Part shown: piece after piece, positions 1-11,797 of the stretch
Layout of the letters: each line of letters begins with the position of its first letter
Numbering within the stretch: the stretch's first letter is position 1
Assembly: GCA_033239525.1 (NCBI GenBank)
Contig: BSYO01000024.1
Location: 2,508,128 to 2,572,127, forward strand
Source: Nepenthes gracilis
Taxonomy: Eukaryota > Streptophyta > Magnoliopsida > Caryophyllales > Nepenthaceae
Reading direction: 5' to 3'
Length of the DNA stretch: 64,000 nt
Notes under the pieces: generated by a model
The model's database searches: none
What the model was told of the DNA's origin: nothing
The model's input: the letters and a program-made list of their open reading frames with translations, nothing else
Translations under genes and position numbers: made by a program

Positions 1-434
1 CCTTTCTCATTTCTTCTAACCTGACCCAAGTCACATTTTCTACTACCACCATTTAAGTGCCCTAACCATCTTGAGTACCCTTTCCATATCTATTAATTCC
101 TAGATGTGTGCTTATTTCTTATTTTATCTTTTAGAGCTCAAATCCAACGCATTCTCCACGCACCCACCATTCATCAGCAGCAACCTTACCATTCATCATT
201 AGCACCAGTCATTTCACTCGAATGTGTAGCTTGGGCTAGGATATAGACCCGAAAGGAGAGTCATGACGAGGGCAGAGTAAAAGCCCAGGGCAAGTTACAA
301 TTAACATCCATCTTAAATCCTTATTTCTGCTACGCTTTCATTGCTTCTTAATTGCAATATTGTGATGTAGAAAGTAAAACGAAGACCAACCTTGTCCATT
401 CAAATCAAACATGCAAGGATTCAAGATATAAGAC

Positions 435-956
435 CTGGACACGCGATAGCCAAAATCAAACCGGGAAGGCCCTGACCACTTCCAACATCTACAAGATTTA
501 GAGTTGAATATGAGCAGCCACAATGTGAAGCGTACGAATCCCGTATAGGAGGAATAATGGCAAGCGAGTCCTCAATATGTCTAACCATTACTTCACTCTT
601 CTCCGTAGCAGCCGTTAGGTTCATTTTCTGCAACATAATAAGCAGGCAACTTCAAAAGACATGAGATAGAATAAATTTCATTCAGGACAAACATGAAATT
701 GCAAGAACGATAGGTCTCTTGATAGAGGGACCTGGTTCCATTGAAGAAGAGTGTCGACATAGAGAGAAATTTGGTCTTTCTGCTGATCAGTTAAGGATTC
801 GAAGTGTGGCAGCTGCACGGCCCGTGTTCTCACAAATCTTCGGTTGATTGCATGATGAAATGATAGGGTTTTGGGTTTGGATGCCTGAAGGTGTTTGATG
901 AAAGTACTGAGAGAGAATGGCGAGAGGATGAGTTTCTCACTCCATGATCGCATCAT
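435..956 (-). CDS. RsmG/GidB-type rRNA (guanine-N7) methyltransferase, 5' part, partial
   Basis: Two exons are visible. Exon 1 runs 956 to 732 from a double ATG and ends Leu-Leu-Gln-Trp-Asn-Gln before a CAG|GT donor. Exon 2 runs 627 to 435 after a TTGCAG acceptor, starts Lys-Met-Asn-Leu-Thr-Ala and ends in a CCAG|GT donor. Exon 2 contains VDVGSGQGLPGLILAIA, the SAM-binding loop typical of RsmG, and KMNLTA plus the HIEDSLA segment typical of the family N-terminus. Bacterial RsmG methylates G527 of 16S rRNA; plant nuclear copies are thought to act on the plastid 16S rRNA. The first 45 or so residues, rich in Ser, Lys and Arg, look like a transit peptide. The rest of the protein lies beyond position 1: I found no third exon in 1-434, so intron 2 probably runs off the edge. 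Family assignment is solid; plastid location is inferred. Confidence 0.85.
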
Positions 957-1733
957 CCCGCGCTCTCTGATGCGGAAACCACAACGGATGGGACGTGGGG
1001 GCTCATCACTGCAAAGAGATGCGTGCTTGTTATCTTTAATTTAATTATTTATTTTTTAATAAATAATTATAATTTAATTATTTTAAAATAATTAATTTTA
1101 ACTCATTTTTAAATTTTATAAATTAATTAAATTATAATTAATTATTTAAAAATATGAGATCAAAATATAAAAAAATAAACCTTTTTAATTTCTATAGAAA
1201 TTCTTTTTTCTTTTACATGTATTTTTTAATTTTATAACATTATGAAACTTTATTATTTTAAAAAATATTTGAACATATATATTTTTAATTTCATTACGTA
1301 ATATTTTAAAATTTTAAAAATATTAATTTATAAAATTATAAATACAAATATTCAGAATTTTGAAAATAATACTTTCCATAAACAATAAGATTTTAACTCA
1401 ATTTTAACATTTATTTGATTTTTAGTTCTTTTCTTTTATTTTTTTGTTCTCTATTGATATTATATATTCATCAAATCCACATGAATTTCCATTTTATACA
1501 TTAACAAATACAGTAATATTAGTTAATAATAAGGGCTAAAAATATAATTATCTTGAAAATATTAAGGATTAATGATAATATTTATATTACCAATTAATAT
1601 ATCAAATAACATAAAATTATTAAAAATTGTTAACCAAATGACAACATTAAACTAATTATATTTTAATTTTTAAAAAATTTGATTTTATTATAAAAATAAT
1701 AGGTCATTAATATCTATATTGGCTTATTAATAC
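957..1733. other. AT-rich intergenic stretch; contains the RsmG promoter
   Basis: The first 60 bases or so upstream of the RsmG ATG are GC-richer and should hold the 5' leader and core promoter. The remainder, from about 1030, is A/T-dominated with many short runs of TTTAA and no coding potential. I see no recognisable element in it. Confidence 0.5.
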
Positions 1734-2734
1734 TGTTGGGTCCCATATCCTGGCCCATGAAGAGTTGCCAAGCCCATGAAAAATTTCGTGGCCCGCGAAG
1801 AGTCCAAGAGCCCACGTGAGGTGGTCAGCCCAGCCCAGCCCAATAGTCAAGAGACGCGTGCATAGCCCAAGATAGCAGGAGGCAACGGAGTTCTGCAACG
1901 CATTTAATGCGTCGCCAGAAAACAGGTAGAAAAGGCGGAAATGGTAGCCAATAGAAGAGTGGCTGGTGCAACGCCAACGGCTCCCGTAGCCGCCTGCAGG
2001 CAACCAACCAATCCCCGCTCAGGGTGAAGCCAGGCGTGGCCGGCCACACCCAGAAGCGTGCCAGCCACGGCAAAGGGACAACCGACATGACCGACGGTCC
2101 ACAACAGTGACCAGTGGCGCAGTAGCCCTCGCAATTGGCGTTTTGGCGCCCAAAGTCCAACGGGGAGAGGCCTATAAGAGCCCTCATGCCCTACAGAGAA
2201 AAGGATCTGATTTTCTCCTCGCTGAATACTGATTCTGATCCCGAATCAAACTCAACAAGCTCAAAACTTCCTTCTTCTCAACTTGATCATAAGGAAGTAA
2301 CGAGCTGGAACTGAGGATAGACTCACTTCCGCCTAGCAAGAGCAAGCTCACGATTACTTTCCCCCACGTCTACTCAGACTACGGGAAAGTCAGCCACCCA
2401 TTGCGGTGCACCAAGGGAGCCAGGCCTCCCACAACCTGCTCACCGCATTCTCCATACCATAACACGAGCATCTCTTATGCTTTCACAGTATACATCCGCG
2501 CACCGCCCTTAGCATGTGCCATTTCCGTTCGTTGCAGAAATTTGCTGACTTGAGCGTCGGAGTGGCATCGGTGGGAGAAATCCTGCCGGACCCCTGACCT
2601 CTTGTTTGTTGTTTATGTTGTGCAGGTCCAAGTTTATAGAGACGGAGACCAGACCCTTCGATCGACGCCGCCGCGTGCCAAGGAATCTGAAGGCTCCCTA
2701 ATCCGTACGGTAACCGAGGACCCGGGACGCAACA
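1734..2734 (+). mobile_element. Solo LTR, Tat-type Ty3/gypsy (S1)
   Basis: A 1,001 bp GC-richer island in AT-rich DNA. It starts TGTTGGG and ends GACGCAACA, so its ends form TGTTG/CAACA inverted repeats. Flanking pentamers AATAC (1729-1733) and AAAAC (2735-2739) match at four of five positions, as expected for an old target duplication. A CCTATAAGAG TATA-like box lies near 2170. Near 2547 it shares the motif TGACTTGAGCGTCGGAGTG, followed by a GGTGGGA...CCTGACCTCTTGTTT block, with the LTRs of elements A and B. No internal region is attached, so it is probably left over from recombination between two LTRs. The start holds many GGCCCA/TGGGCC motifs. Confidence 0.8.
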
Positions 2735-3815
2735 AAAACACATAGATATTATATGCTTTATTATAAATAAATTAATTATTATTTAATTTAGATTTAACTT
2801 ATTAATTTAATAATTATAAAATTAAATTTAAACTCTGACTTATTTATTAAATGAGTTTAGCTTAAATAAAATGAGTAAATACTTATTTATTTAATGACTA
2901 ATTATTTATTTATAATAATTATTGTTAAAAAGTATATTTAGTATTTAATATACTAATTTATAAAATGTAGAACTCTTTTATGATTTAATACTTAGGAATT
3001 AAACTATCACAAAAATTGAATTTGATTATTTAATATAATATAAATAAATATACTAAATAAATTTACCGATAACTAATAACTTGTTGATAATAATGAACCA
3101 AACTTTCGGTAATTTATTTGATTAACAATTCTAATTTTACATCAAATATTTGAGAATCTATCGATAAATAATAGTAAATCACAATTTATTTAACTATTTA
3201 TATTTTTAATAGAGATAAATAAATATATTTTTTAAATAAATTATAAAAATAAAAAAATAGAAAAAAAAAATTAAGTAAAACATAAAAAATTATCTTGCCT
3301 ACCTAAACAATAAGACCTAATCAAGGCCATCTGACTGACTGAATTTGACTGATTAAAATTTTTTTAAAAAAAAAATTGATCAATTTATAATAATATTATA
3401 AATAAATATAATTATAAAATTAGATTTGATTAATCTTTTCAGACAGTGTATAGTAATGGATGAAAGTATCTGATTAAGCCTAACCAGGATTATACTTTTT
3501 ATATAAATAAATTTTTTATTTTAAATAAATACTAAATTTTTTTTAAAAAATTATTTTTATAAATTATATTTTTATATAATTAGTAGCTTTACATAAATGT
3601 TGCTCTTTAAAATATAAACTTAGATAATATTTTATCTTAAATATTATAATTTTAAAATATTATATAGTTTTGAATATTTTCATTTTGACATAAAATTTTA
3701 AATTAGCATATTAAAAATAAAAAAAACCCATCGACCGACTCTATTTGGCTTATAAATGGGCATGGTTAAGGCTTTTAGTCCAATGATCGAACCTTATTCA
3801 ATCTAACCCGGCTTA
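2735..3815. other. AT-rich intergenic stretch
   Basis: About 1.1 kb of A/T-dominated sequence with no coding potential. The part from about 3300 to 3810 is slightly more complex but resembles no gene or element that I recognise. It ends at the CCGAT target duplication of element A. Confidence 0.5.
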
Positions 3816-3820
3816 CCGAT

Positions 3821-4886
3821 TGACAGGTAGGCCCATAGCTAGCAGGCCCAATAAGAAAAACGGCCCAAAGTCCAGAAAAACCGAGACGCGCTTTAGACGG
3901 TCAATGTTATCATTGACCGCCCGGCGCGCCAACTAAACGGCCAACGCGCTCTCTCAAGACGGTAAATATTTCTGTTAATCAAAAGTACTATAGTAGTAGG
4001 CCGCGAAAAAACATAAAACCTAATATGGGTCAGGCGCAATTTGGAAGGCATTCCCGCACACGACAAACAACGGTCATTTCTCTAATTTCACGCCTTCCTT
4101 GAAGTTAATCTCCTCTAAAGAAGGCATCAACAAATTCAGCGCCCTCCCCATGAGGAAGGCGTCAGATTCTCTCTCCTTACCAACAATGAAGTCTAACGGT
4201 CACAAAAACATAAAAGGAAGGAAAATAATCTGGAGACCCGTTACTCGCTCAAAAAGAAAACGATCCCATCAGATCATGCCAATCAAGACTTCCTACACAA
4301 GGAAGGCCGCCCAACACCAGGCAAGGGATCACGCCTTCCTAGCCAAGGAAGGTCGCACTCCCCACCACCTATATAACCCTAGAGTCTCTACTCTGGAGAG
4401 ACACGATCTGAATCACGAACGCAGACGCAAAAATACAACGTAGTGCTTGAGTATATTTACTCGCAATCGCTTACTTTGCCAATCTCACTCCAAGCCTCCA
4501 GATTTCAGAGACTTCTCCTCTCCTAACAATCGTCCTTTCTGAGCTTCCACACTTTCAGGACGTAGCTCCCACTCGTTCCTTGCGAACATCGAGTCGGGAA
4601 ACCATGCTCTCAACGACTCACAGGAACATCTCTACATTTACAGGCCAACATTCACACCAATCTCATTCTCGCTCTCTCTCTTTTTACTTATCAGTTTACC
4701 TTTTCAAAGTTCGGAGGCTTGTTACTGACTTGAGCGTCGGAGTATTTTCGGTGGGATAACATCCCGCCATCACCTGACCTCTTATTTACTGTAGTAGTGT
4801 ATAGGATTCAGACTTGGTGAATGGGGCCGGATCCAATCAATCAAGCAAATTCGAATCAGCTCGAAGTCGGATCCAGGTACGCATCA
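3821..4886 (+). repeat. 5' LTR of element A
   Basis: A 1,066 bp direct repeat of 15950-16975. It starts TGACAGGTAGGCC and ends GGTACGCATCA. A TATA-like box (CCTATATAACCC) lies near 4368, so transcription should start about 30 bp later. The motif TGACTTGAGCGTCGGAGT near 4724 marks the R/U5 side and recurs in every Tat-type LTR here. A face-to-face W-box pair, GGTCAA (3899-3904) and TTGACC (3913-3918), and several GGCCCA motifs occupy the U3 start. Confidence 0.92.
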
Positions 4887-4902
4887 TCGGTGCCGTCTGT
4901 GG
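4887..4902 (+). promoter_or_regulatory. tRNA primer-binding site of element A
   Basis: TCGGTGCCGTCTGTGG directly follows the last LTR base. This is the usual Tat-lineage primer-binding sequence just inside the 5' LTR, where a host tRNA primes minus-strand DNA synthesis. I did not assign the tRNA with certainty. Confidence 0.75.
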
Positions 4903-6313
4903 AAAACGCTTACAAAAAGCCAACTACGTTTTTCAGAAACTTTCTCCGCTCAACACCTTTAAACAAAATGGTGAACACAAGGGTACAAGCAAGAGAGCCA
5001 GCCGGAGACGTAGTCTCTCCAAACCAGGACCACGCCATTGGCGCCGTGGTCAACGGGGTAGCCGGTGGAATTCCGGCATCTTTCTTCCAAAACCTGGCAG
5101 AGTACATACACAATACGGATAGAATGCGCAACATTCTGTACTCCTGCCAGTAGTAAGCACAGTTGGCGGCTGCACCGGTGGTGGCCCCAGCACCGACATC
5201 CAGACGAGGAGGCCAGAGAAAGAAAGTTTCGGCCCGACGGATCGAAAGGTTAACCAGCGCCCCCGCACTAGTATCCTCACACGCCCAAAGCCGTTTAAGG
5301 CGTGAGGAGCGAGGAACCAGCTCGACCCCAGAGGAAAGTCCAGAACGAAAGAACCTTAGATACTCCCGGATGGAATCTAGGCCCCAGGCTCAGGAGGGAG
5401 CCTCTCGGGCCGCTAGATCTACCAGAGATAGTAACCCCCCGGCTGTTGAATAAGCCAGAGAAAGAACGGAGTTGAGGACATATTTCAACCCCAAAAGATC
5501 TGGCTAATACCGTTCAGCAGATCCGAGGTTGGAGAAGATATGGAACCGCGTCTTCAAAGATGATGAGCGCAGGGCCAACATTGACAGATTTCCCTTCACA
5601 GCGGAGATCTTAAACCATCCCATACCGGCAAAGTTTAAAATGCCATTCCTTGACCCTTACGATGGGAGTACAGATCCAATCAATCATCTCGCCCACTTCC
5701 ACACCCATCTGGGTCTACAAAGGTTGGAGGACGCAGCCATGTGTCGCTGTTTTCCCTCACTTTAAAAGGGGACGCGCGCATTTGGTGTCATCATCTCCCC
5801 CAGACTCGATCCGAAGTTTTCAAGAGCTTACGAATCTTTTCTTGTCCCAATATGTGTCTAGCCGCATGGAGGAAAAACAGCCATGGCATCTGCCGCACAT
5901 TAAGCAGAAGCATGGAGAGAACTCGTGGATGTTCCTAGATCGCTTCGTGGCAGAAGTTAGGCGGATCCCTCGACTCGTGGAGGAAATAAAACTGGGCAAT
6001 TTTATTTCAGCGCTAACGCATGGAGAGTTCTTCAGGCACCTAGCGCATAAGAATCCACAGACCTTTCGGGAAGTAGAGTCTATCACCAGGGCCTACGTGG
6101 CAGCAGAAGAGGCCAATGAGGCAAAACGTCCCAACTGGCCTGAACAGCCTTGCTCTTTCCCGCTTGAAGGAAAGAGGAAACACAACGGTAATAATCACTC
6201 CCACCAAAAATGCCACAGGATTGGGCCGCCAGAGCGCAAGGACTACGGGCCTATCAGCCTAACGCCCTTGACTGACACACGCTCAAACATCCTCATGCAA
6301 ATCCATGGGGAGA

Positions 6314-8599
6314 TGTCATGGCCCGAGATCACAATATTCGCAGGTCAAAAATAAAATCAATAATAAGATTTCCATCAACAACAATAACCCATCCCGGATG
6401 TGACAATCATACACAAGCAGGACCCAAAATAAATAAAACCCGCACAAGATCTCATCGGATAAGAATCCGGACAAACATAATACACAATCTGCTAACCATA
6501 ATCGCAAGGGAGGTATCCAATTTACAACAACTCATCCATAACTTCAATATTTTACAAACAATGATCAAGGTCATCATCCGACCATAAATAATAAACATAC
6601 CATATCCTCGAGACCAGAAATATACCAAATATAGCATCTCCACTCGCCAAAAGGAATATCCAAGCCCGATCACATCCGAGCTCCTGCAAGCGTATCCATG
6701 CCACTAGTCTGAAGGGATAAAATATGAAAGCGTGAGCCTAGAGCTCAGCAAGTATCAAGAATCGTATAAAACGGTACACATAAATCAGAAGCAGGGATAT
6801 CGCCTAGAAATCACGTAAAACAAAACACCATGTCCGTGAAATCCCTGAAAATCGAGGAGATGTCTCGTACTAAATCGTCGTCCGCATTAACACGTCCCTC
6901 CGGGACAAGAATCATATAAATCATGATCCGATAAAATCTCGTAGACGATATCATATCATATGATCCGAGGTCACATACGTTGCAACCGTCACCATATCCA
7001 CGTGGGGACACATACCGTCGTCCGGATCTAAAACTCATAATGCAGAAATCAAGAGAAAACCGCCGGAACTAAAACATAAATCAAAATACGTTCCGAGTTT
7101 ATCACATCAGCACGTACGAGACATTCCTATCGCCCATCCGTGGGCTAAACCACGTATCTCAAATCACAGTACACCCAAATACGTGCAGAAATACAAAGCA
7201 TGCACGAAATCGGAGAACCAAAGATCAATGATACCAACTTGAGGAAGGGTTATCCTCGTCCGGTAACCACGTCTATATCGGCTACGAATTAGGCCAGTAG
7301 CTCAAGGCCATCCATGTACTCTGTCTCCCATAGATTAGGAACTTGCTCACTATATTTTACCACCCGCGGCTTTGGGTGCAACATCACGTTTTAGTTATAT
7401 ATTAGGACGTCCGAATATATTAGTTTTCCATCAATTCCTTACGATGGTTCTCAATTAAATACACAGTGGGGTAGGTCAGCTACAAATATCTTCCTTACGG
7501 CGGAAGTAGCATCAACCTTCCTTACGGCGGAAGTAGCCAATCATATACGTCCCCGTCGGGACAGCCTCCCCGTCGGAAGCGGCGCCACAAATAGCCAATG
7601 CCTCGGATCACAAATCGACCCCTAGGGTCTCGGACCACCATGGTCCCGTAGTGATCCCACCCCCGGCAGCATGCATGGTTAGTGCAAGGCCTGGTTCATG
7701 GTTCCACAATATACGGATACACAAATGGACATATATATCGTCCGGGTGTCTAAAATCCCTCCAAATCATAAATACAAGTACAAAACCACCGCACAACCGA
7801 TACTATATACATGCATGTACACAATTGATAAATTGAGGGTATTTAAAAATACATGCATGTTAGTAAAATCTCACACAGTAGTCAAAATGCATCAGAAATT
7901 AAATCAGACCAAGAATAGGGCTAGAGGATACTTGCCTTAATATCATACTCTGCAGATCTGAAGAAAGGATGTCCCGAAGCACTCCAATCTGGCATTTCTC
8001 TCTCCTGCCACCGCGTGCCTCTCTCTCTCTCTCCGCGCGCCCCTTCTTCTCCTCCGCGCACGGCCTCTGCCAGCCGCTGCCGCCGCTCCGTTGCCGCCGA
8101 TCGACCACCGCACCGCCTCACGTGGCCGTCACCGACCTCCTCCGCCTCACCCAGCCACCGTCGACGCCGTTAAACGGCCGTCTCTCTCCTCGCGCGACTT
8201 TGCCGTCGCCGTCCTCATCCAACCCGCACCGCACCCACAATCGCCTCAGCCCACACCACCGTCGCCTGCGCCGTAGCCTCCGCTCACAACCGAGACCATC
8301 GATTTTACCGCTACCAACCCGAACGGCCGCCGTCGGCTCACCCGACACCGATTTCCTCGCCCAACGCCGCCGCCGCCGCCTCAATCCGCAAGCACCGCAA
8401 CAATCGCGGCCACACTCACAACCACCATCGACCGCTGTTCACCTGCGACGCCGCCGCCGTCGCCGCCCTTATCCTCCTCCTCTTCTCTTCCTCCTCCTTC
8501 CTCGCGCAAACCCTAGCCTCCCCTCTTTTCCCTTCTCTCTCCCCGACTCCTTTCTCCCCTTTTCTCTTTTTTTTTTTTTCTTCTTTTCATTTACTTTTA

Positions 8600-8665
<66 letters not shown>

Positions 8666-8851
8666 CTTTCTATTATTTTTAAATCCAACTCGGTCTCCGA
8701 ACAACATTACGGGTGCACCCCGGGCACCACTCCGCACCTCCGATCATTCCCAAAAATTTTATAATATTTTTAATTTATTTTTACCACGTCTGAAATACCC
8801 AAAAATTATAATTAATATTAAAATAATCCAAATGAGATCCAAAATATTACA
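6314..8851. mobile_element. Nested solo LTR, probably Tekay/Del-type chromovirus
   Basis: A 2,538 bp insertion in the gag of element A. It starts TGTCATGGCCCGAG and ends AATATTACA, and it is flanked by perfect GGAGA duplications at 6309-6313 and 8852-8856. The gag reading resumes exactly across the duplication, which fixes the boundaries. It has no protease, RT or integrase, only LTR-like sequence: two direct repeats of CTTCCTTACGGCGGAAGTAGC (7492-7540), a CCCCGTCGG repeat pair after them, a C-rich stretch at 7990-8560 and an (ATT)n tract. Very long LTRs that begin TGT-CA-GGCCCG are known from the Tekay/Del group, so that lineage is my inference. Reading frames in the C-rich part are low-complexity Pro/Arg/Ser and not believable genes. 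Confidence 0.8.
8602..8657 (+). repeat. (ATT)n microsatellite
   Basis: About 18 uninterrupted ATT units inside the nested solo LTR, followed by a short (TA)n tract. Confidence 0.95.
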
Positions 8852-9189
8852 GGAGAAGTTCATTAAGTGGCCAAAACCACTTAAGAAGGAGAAGGGAGGA
8901 AATCCAGCCAAGTACTACGATTTCTATCGATCTCTCGGGCATTCCACGGAGGACTGCAAGACCGTTCAGCGGGAGATTGAGAAACTGATCAAAAGGGGTC
9001 ATCTCACCAGATTCGTCAAAGGCCCTGGTCAGAGCTTTGGCACCATTGGCGGAGAAGGATTGGGGTCCTCTCCGCCACAAAATCTAGTCACGACAGGAGT
9101 AGTCAACATAATCACCACCCGGCCGATCAAGAATCCGGCGGACAATAGGGACCAGCACGCAGGGAGGAAGAAGCAACGCACTACTGACA

Positions 9190-9500
9190 ACCTCATTAGT
9201 TTTACTAACGATAACCTGACACATGTAGTTTCCCCCATGCAGACTCCCTTGTTGTATCTGCACTGATTTTCGATAGTAGCGTTGACGACCAGATGAAACA
9301 GTATTTATTGACAATGAAAGTTCTCGTGATTTGTTTTATCTCGATGCGTTTTTTAAACTTGGTTTAAAAAAGAATCAATTAAAATCTGCAGAAGGCCTAT
9401 TGTATGGCATTGACAATAAACCGATGCTCGTCCAAGGACGAGTCGTACACTTACCTTCTTGGTAGTTGAATTGCCCTCTATATACAACGCAATATTGGGC
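9190..9500 (+). pseudogene. Aspartic protease of element A (broken)
   Basis: The order matches the Tat-type protease: ISFTNDNLTHVVSP just upstream (about 9200-9240), then a second part in another frame with FIDNESSRDLFYLDAFFKLGL. The catalytic triplet expected as Asp-Asn-Gly (D-N-G-S-S in this lineage) reads Asp-Asn-Glu at 9310-9318 because of a G-to-A change, so the active site is lost. A +1/-1 shift near 9245 separates the two parts. Element B keeps the Gly at the matching place (about 25955-25974). Confidence 0.7.
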
Positions 9501-9854
9501 TGACCGTGCTTAAATGCGTTCGGGACCGTCACTTCAATACCACACCTTCAAATAAAATTTCTAATGCCATACGGTATGGGCGAAGTACTGGATGACCAAG
9601 TCACTGGACGGATATGCTACAAGTTCCAAATCACTCCTAACGACAGCACCAAAGCAGTAGGAGCATTTGACTATCGAGACGAGACAACCTTATAACAGGC
9701 GTAGTCTGGTGAGGCAACCTACATAGTCCCACTAAATCTAGAAGATCCGGAAAGGTGCATACGGATCAGCGGCTCACTCACCGGTTCGCTGTGCAAATAA
9801 CTGATCACATTCCTGCGACGGAATGTTGATATCTTCACATGGGCTACAGCTAAC

Positions 9855-10882
9855 ATGCCTGGGATTCCGGACCGGGTAATTATCCACAAGTTGGGCCTCG
9901 ACCCAAACGAAAAACTCATTTGGCAAAAGCAGAGAATCTACTCGGTGAAAAAGTTGATCGCCATCCGGGAGGAAGTAAAGAAACTACTAGATGCTGGATT
10001 CATCAAAGAGGTCAAATACCCTGATTGGCTCTCTAACGTAGTCCTGGTAAAGAAGAGTAACAGAAAGTAGAGAATGAACGTGGATTTCACCGACGTTAAC
10101 AAAGCCTGCCCAAAGAACAGCTTTCCTTTACCCAGGATTGACCTACTGGTAGATTCAATGTCCAGACATGAGCTGTTGAGCTTCATGAATGCCTATTCAG
10201 GCTATAACTAGGTCGGATGAGTCCGGAGGACGAAGAACATACCTCGTTCATGACAGGCTAGGGAACTTACTGCTATGAGGTGCTACTCTTTGGAATGAAG
10301 AACGTAGGAGCCATCTACCGGCAGCTGGTAAACAAAATGTTCAAAAAATAGATTGGCCGTAATATGGAAGTCTATGTTGACGACATGCTCGTCAATAGCA
10401 GAATTACAGGTAACCATATCCGCGACCTAGCAAAGTCATTTGAGGTGCTCCGTGAGTATCAAATGAAGTTGAATCCGGCTAAGTACGTTTTCGGGGTAAC
10501 CTTGAAAAAATTCTTGGGTTTCATCGTCTCCCAACGGGGGATCGAGGCAAACCCAAAGAAGATTAAAGCCCTCGCGGACATGGCTCCCCCACGAAGCGTC
10601 AAGGATGTCTACCGATTGATTGGACGATTGGCAGCCTTGTCCCGCTTCCTAGCGAAGCCTGGGGACAAGTATCCGTCATTCTTTAAGATTCTAAGGGGAA
10701 GAAAATCAAACGGGTTCCAATGGATAGTAGATTGCCAGGCGGCCTTCAATGAGTTGAAACAGTACCTGGCTAGCCCGCCATTACTAACATCGCCCAATAT
10801 TGACGAAGAGTTGTACCTCTACTTTGCAGTATCGGAGGTGTCCCTCATCTCCGTCCTCATACGCCAAGACTCTGATACCTAA
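9855..10882 (+). pseudogene. Reverse transcriptase of element A (broken)
   Basis: It is recognisable from MPGIPDRVIIHKLGLDP (9855) through SNVVLVKKSN to a TAG at 10068-10070 where a Trp codon is expected, then FTDVNKACPKNSFPLPRID (about 10087). A second break lies near 10200, just after the AYSGYN motif. The catalytic YVDD is intact at 10373-10384. The palm and thumb continue with KFLGFIVSQRGIEANP and a connection region ending at the stop at 10880. At least four stops or shifts are present, so no functional enzyme can be made. Confidence 0.88.
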
Positions 10883-11797
10883 CGGCCAGTCTACTAAGTG
10901 AGCAAAACACTGACCGACCAAGAAATGTGCTACACGCGCACAAAAAAATTTTCCTTAGCCCTCATATTTTCTACGCAAAAACTGAGGCCCTACTTGCAAG
11001 CGCACCGCATTATAGTTCTCACTGACCAGCCTTTAAAGAGTATACTCCAGAAACCTGATATTTCTGGACGGTTTGTAAAATGCGCTATCGAATTGGGCGA
11101 GTTCGACATTAAGTTTAGACCCAGGCCAGCCATAAATGCACAGGCTCTTGCTAACTTTATTGTTGAGACTATGACCCCGATTCTCAAAGAGCAGCCCTCA
11201 GAGAATACGGAACAATGCATGGAGGCTCTAGAATGGGTACTCCACATAGACGGATTATCTATAGAAGTGGACAGTGGAGCAGGGGTGGTCCTCATGACCC
11301 CTGACCAGTTTGAGGTGAAATACTCCCTTAGACTTGACTTCCCGACCACCAACAATGTTGTCGAATACGAAGCCCTACTAGCCAGGTTAAGATTAGTAAA
11401 AGAATGCTTAGCCAAGCAACTGGTTGTTTACAGTGACTCCGAGCTGATCGTCGACCAGGTTAATGGAAACTTTGAGACAAACAACTCATATATGGCCAAA
11501 CACTTGGCCAGGGTAAGGGAGGTCGTCCACAACTTCGACAATCTAACCTTGGTCCGTGTTCCCAGAATTGAAAACTGGAAGGCCGATCAACTAACAAGAG
11601 TAGCGACGGTCAAAATTTCACAACAGTACTCGAGGAACATGAGGGAGGTCCTAAACGCTCCCAATATAGAGGGACAGGAGGCAATGCAAGTCTCCAAAAT
11701 GAAATACTGGATGACACTCTACATGAGGTATCTAGCGGACGAAATATTGCCAGAAGACGCAGAAGAAGCTAGGCGGATAAAGAGAATAGCCGGCTAG
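10883..11797 (+). pseudogene. Double RNase H region of element A: retroviral-type plus archaeal-type domain
   Basis: The first part (to about 11170) is the usual Ty3/gypsy RNase H end, with VLTDQPLKSILQKPDISGR and KWAIEL-like KCAIELGEFDIKF. It is followed at about 11220-11620 by a second RNase H of the archaeal/plant type. This shows HIDG (about 11241), VEYEALLARLRL and YSDSELIVDQVNG, which hold the acidic residues expected at the active site, then VPRIENWKADQLTR. This extra domain is a known hallmark of the Tat lineage. Unlike most of gag and RT, 10898-11797 is open for 299 codons, with GTG rather than ATG at its front, so it is part of a polyprotein. It ends in a premature TAG before the integrase. 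Confidence 0.85.

Larger units (their letters stand above)
4969..9230 (+). pseudogene. gag of element A (broken; interrupted by a nested solo LTR)
   Basis: The likely start is the ATG at 4969 (MVNTRVQA). The frame closes at 5151 and fragments continue in other frames at 5163-5453, 5529-5765 and 5745-6313. The retrotransposon gag core is recognisable by DPYDGSTDPINHLAHF (about 5660-5710), by a DRFVAEVRRIP segment near 5937 and by ALTHGEFFRHLAHKNP near 6010. After the 2.5 kb insertion the protein resumes at 8857 with FIKWPKPLKK and a zinc-knuckle-like region (YYDFYRSLGHSTEDC, about 8917-8960). Gag would form the particle and bind RNA. At least three frameshifts or stops plus the insertion make it a pseudogene. 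Confidence 0.85.

Noticed and set aside
1..434. A third exon of the RsmG gene
   Set aside because: No reading with the expected following motif and no convincing acceptor; intron 2 most likely extends past the window edge.
7969..8682. A 237-codon plus-strand frame and overlapping frames on both strands in the nested solo LTR
   Set aside because: Low-complexity Pro/Arg/Ser from C-rich sequence, ending in poly-Ile from the (ATT)n microsatellite; it lies wholly inside an LTR with clear target duplications.
10990..11415. A 141-codon minus-strand frame in element A
   Set aside because: Shadow of the RNase H region on the plus strand; no own motifs.
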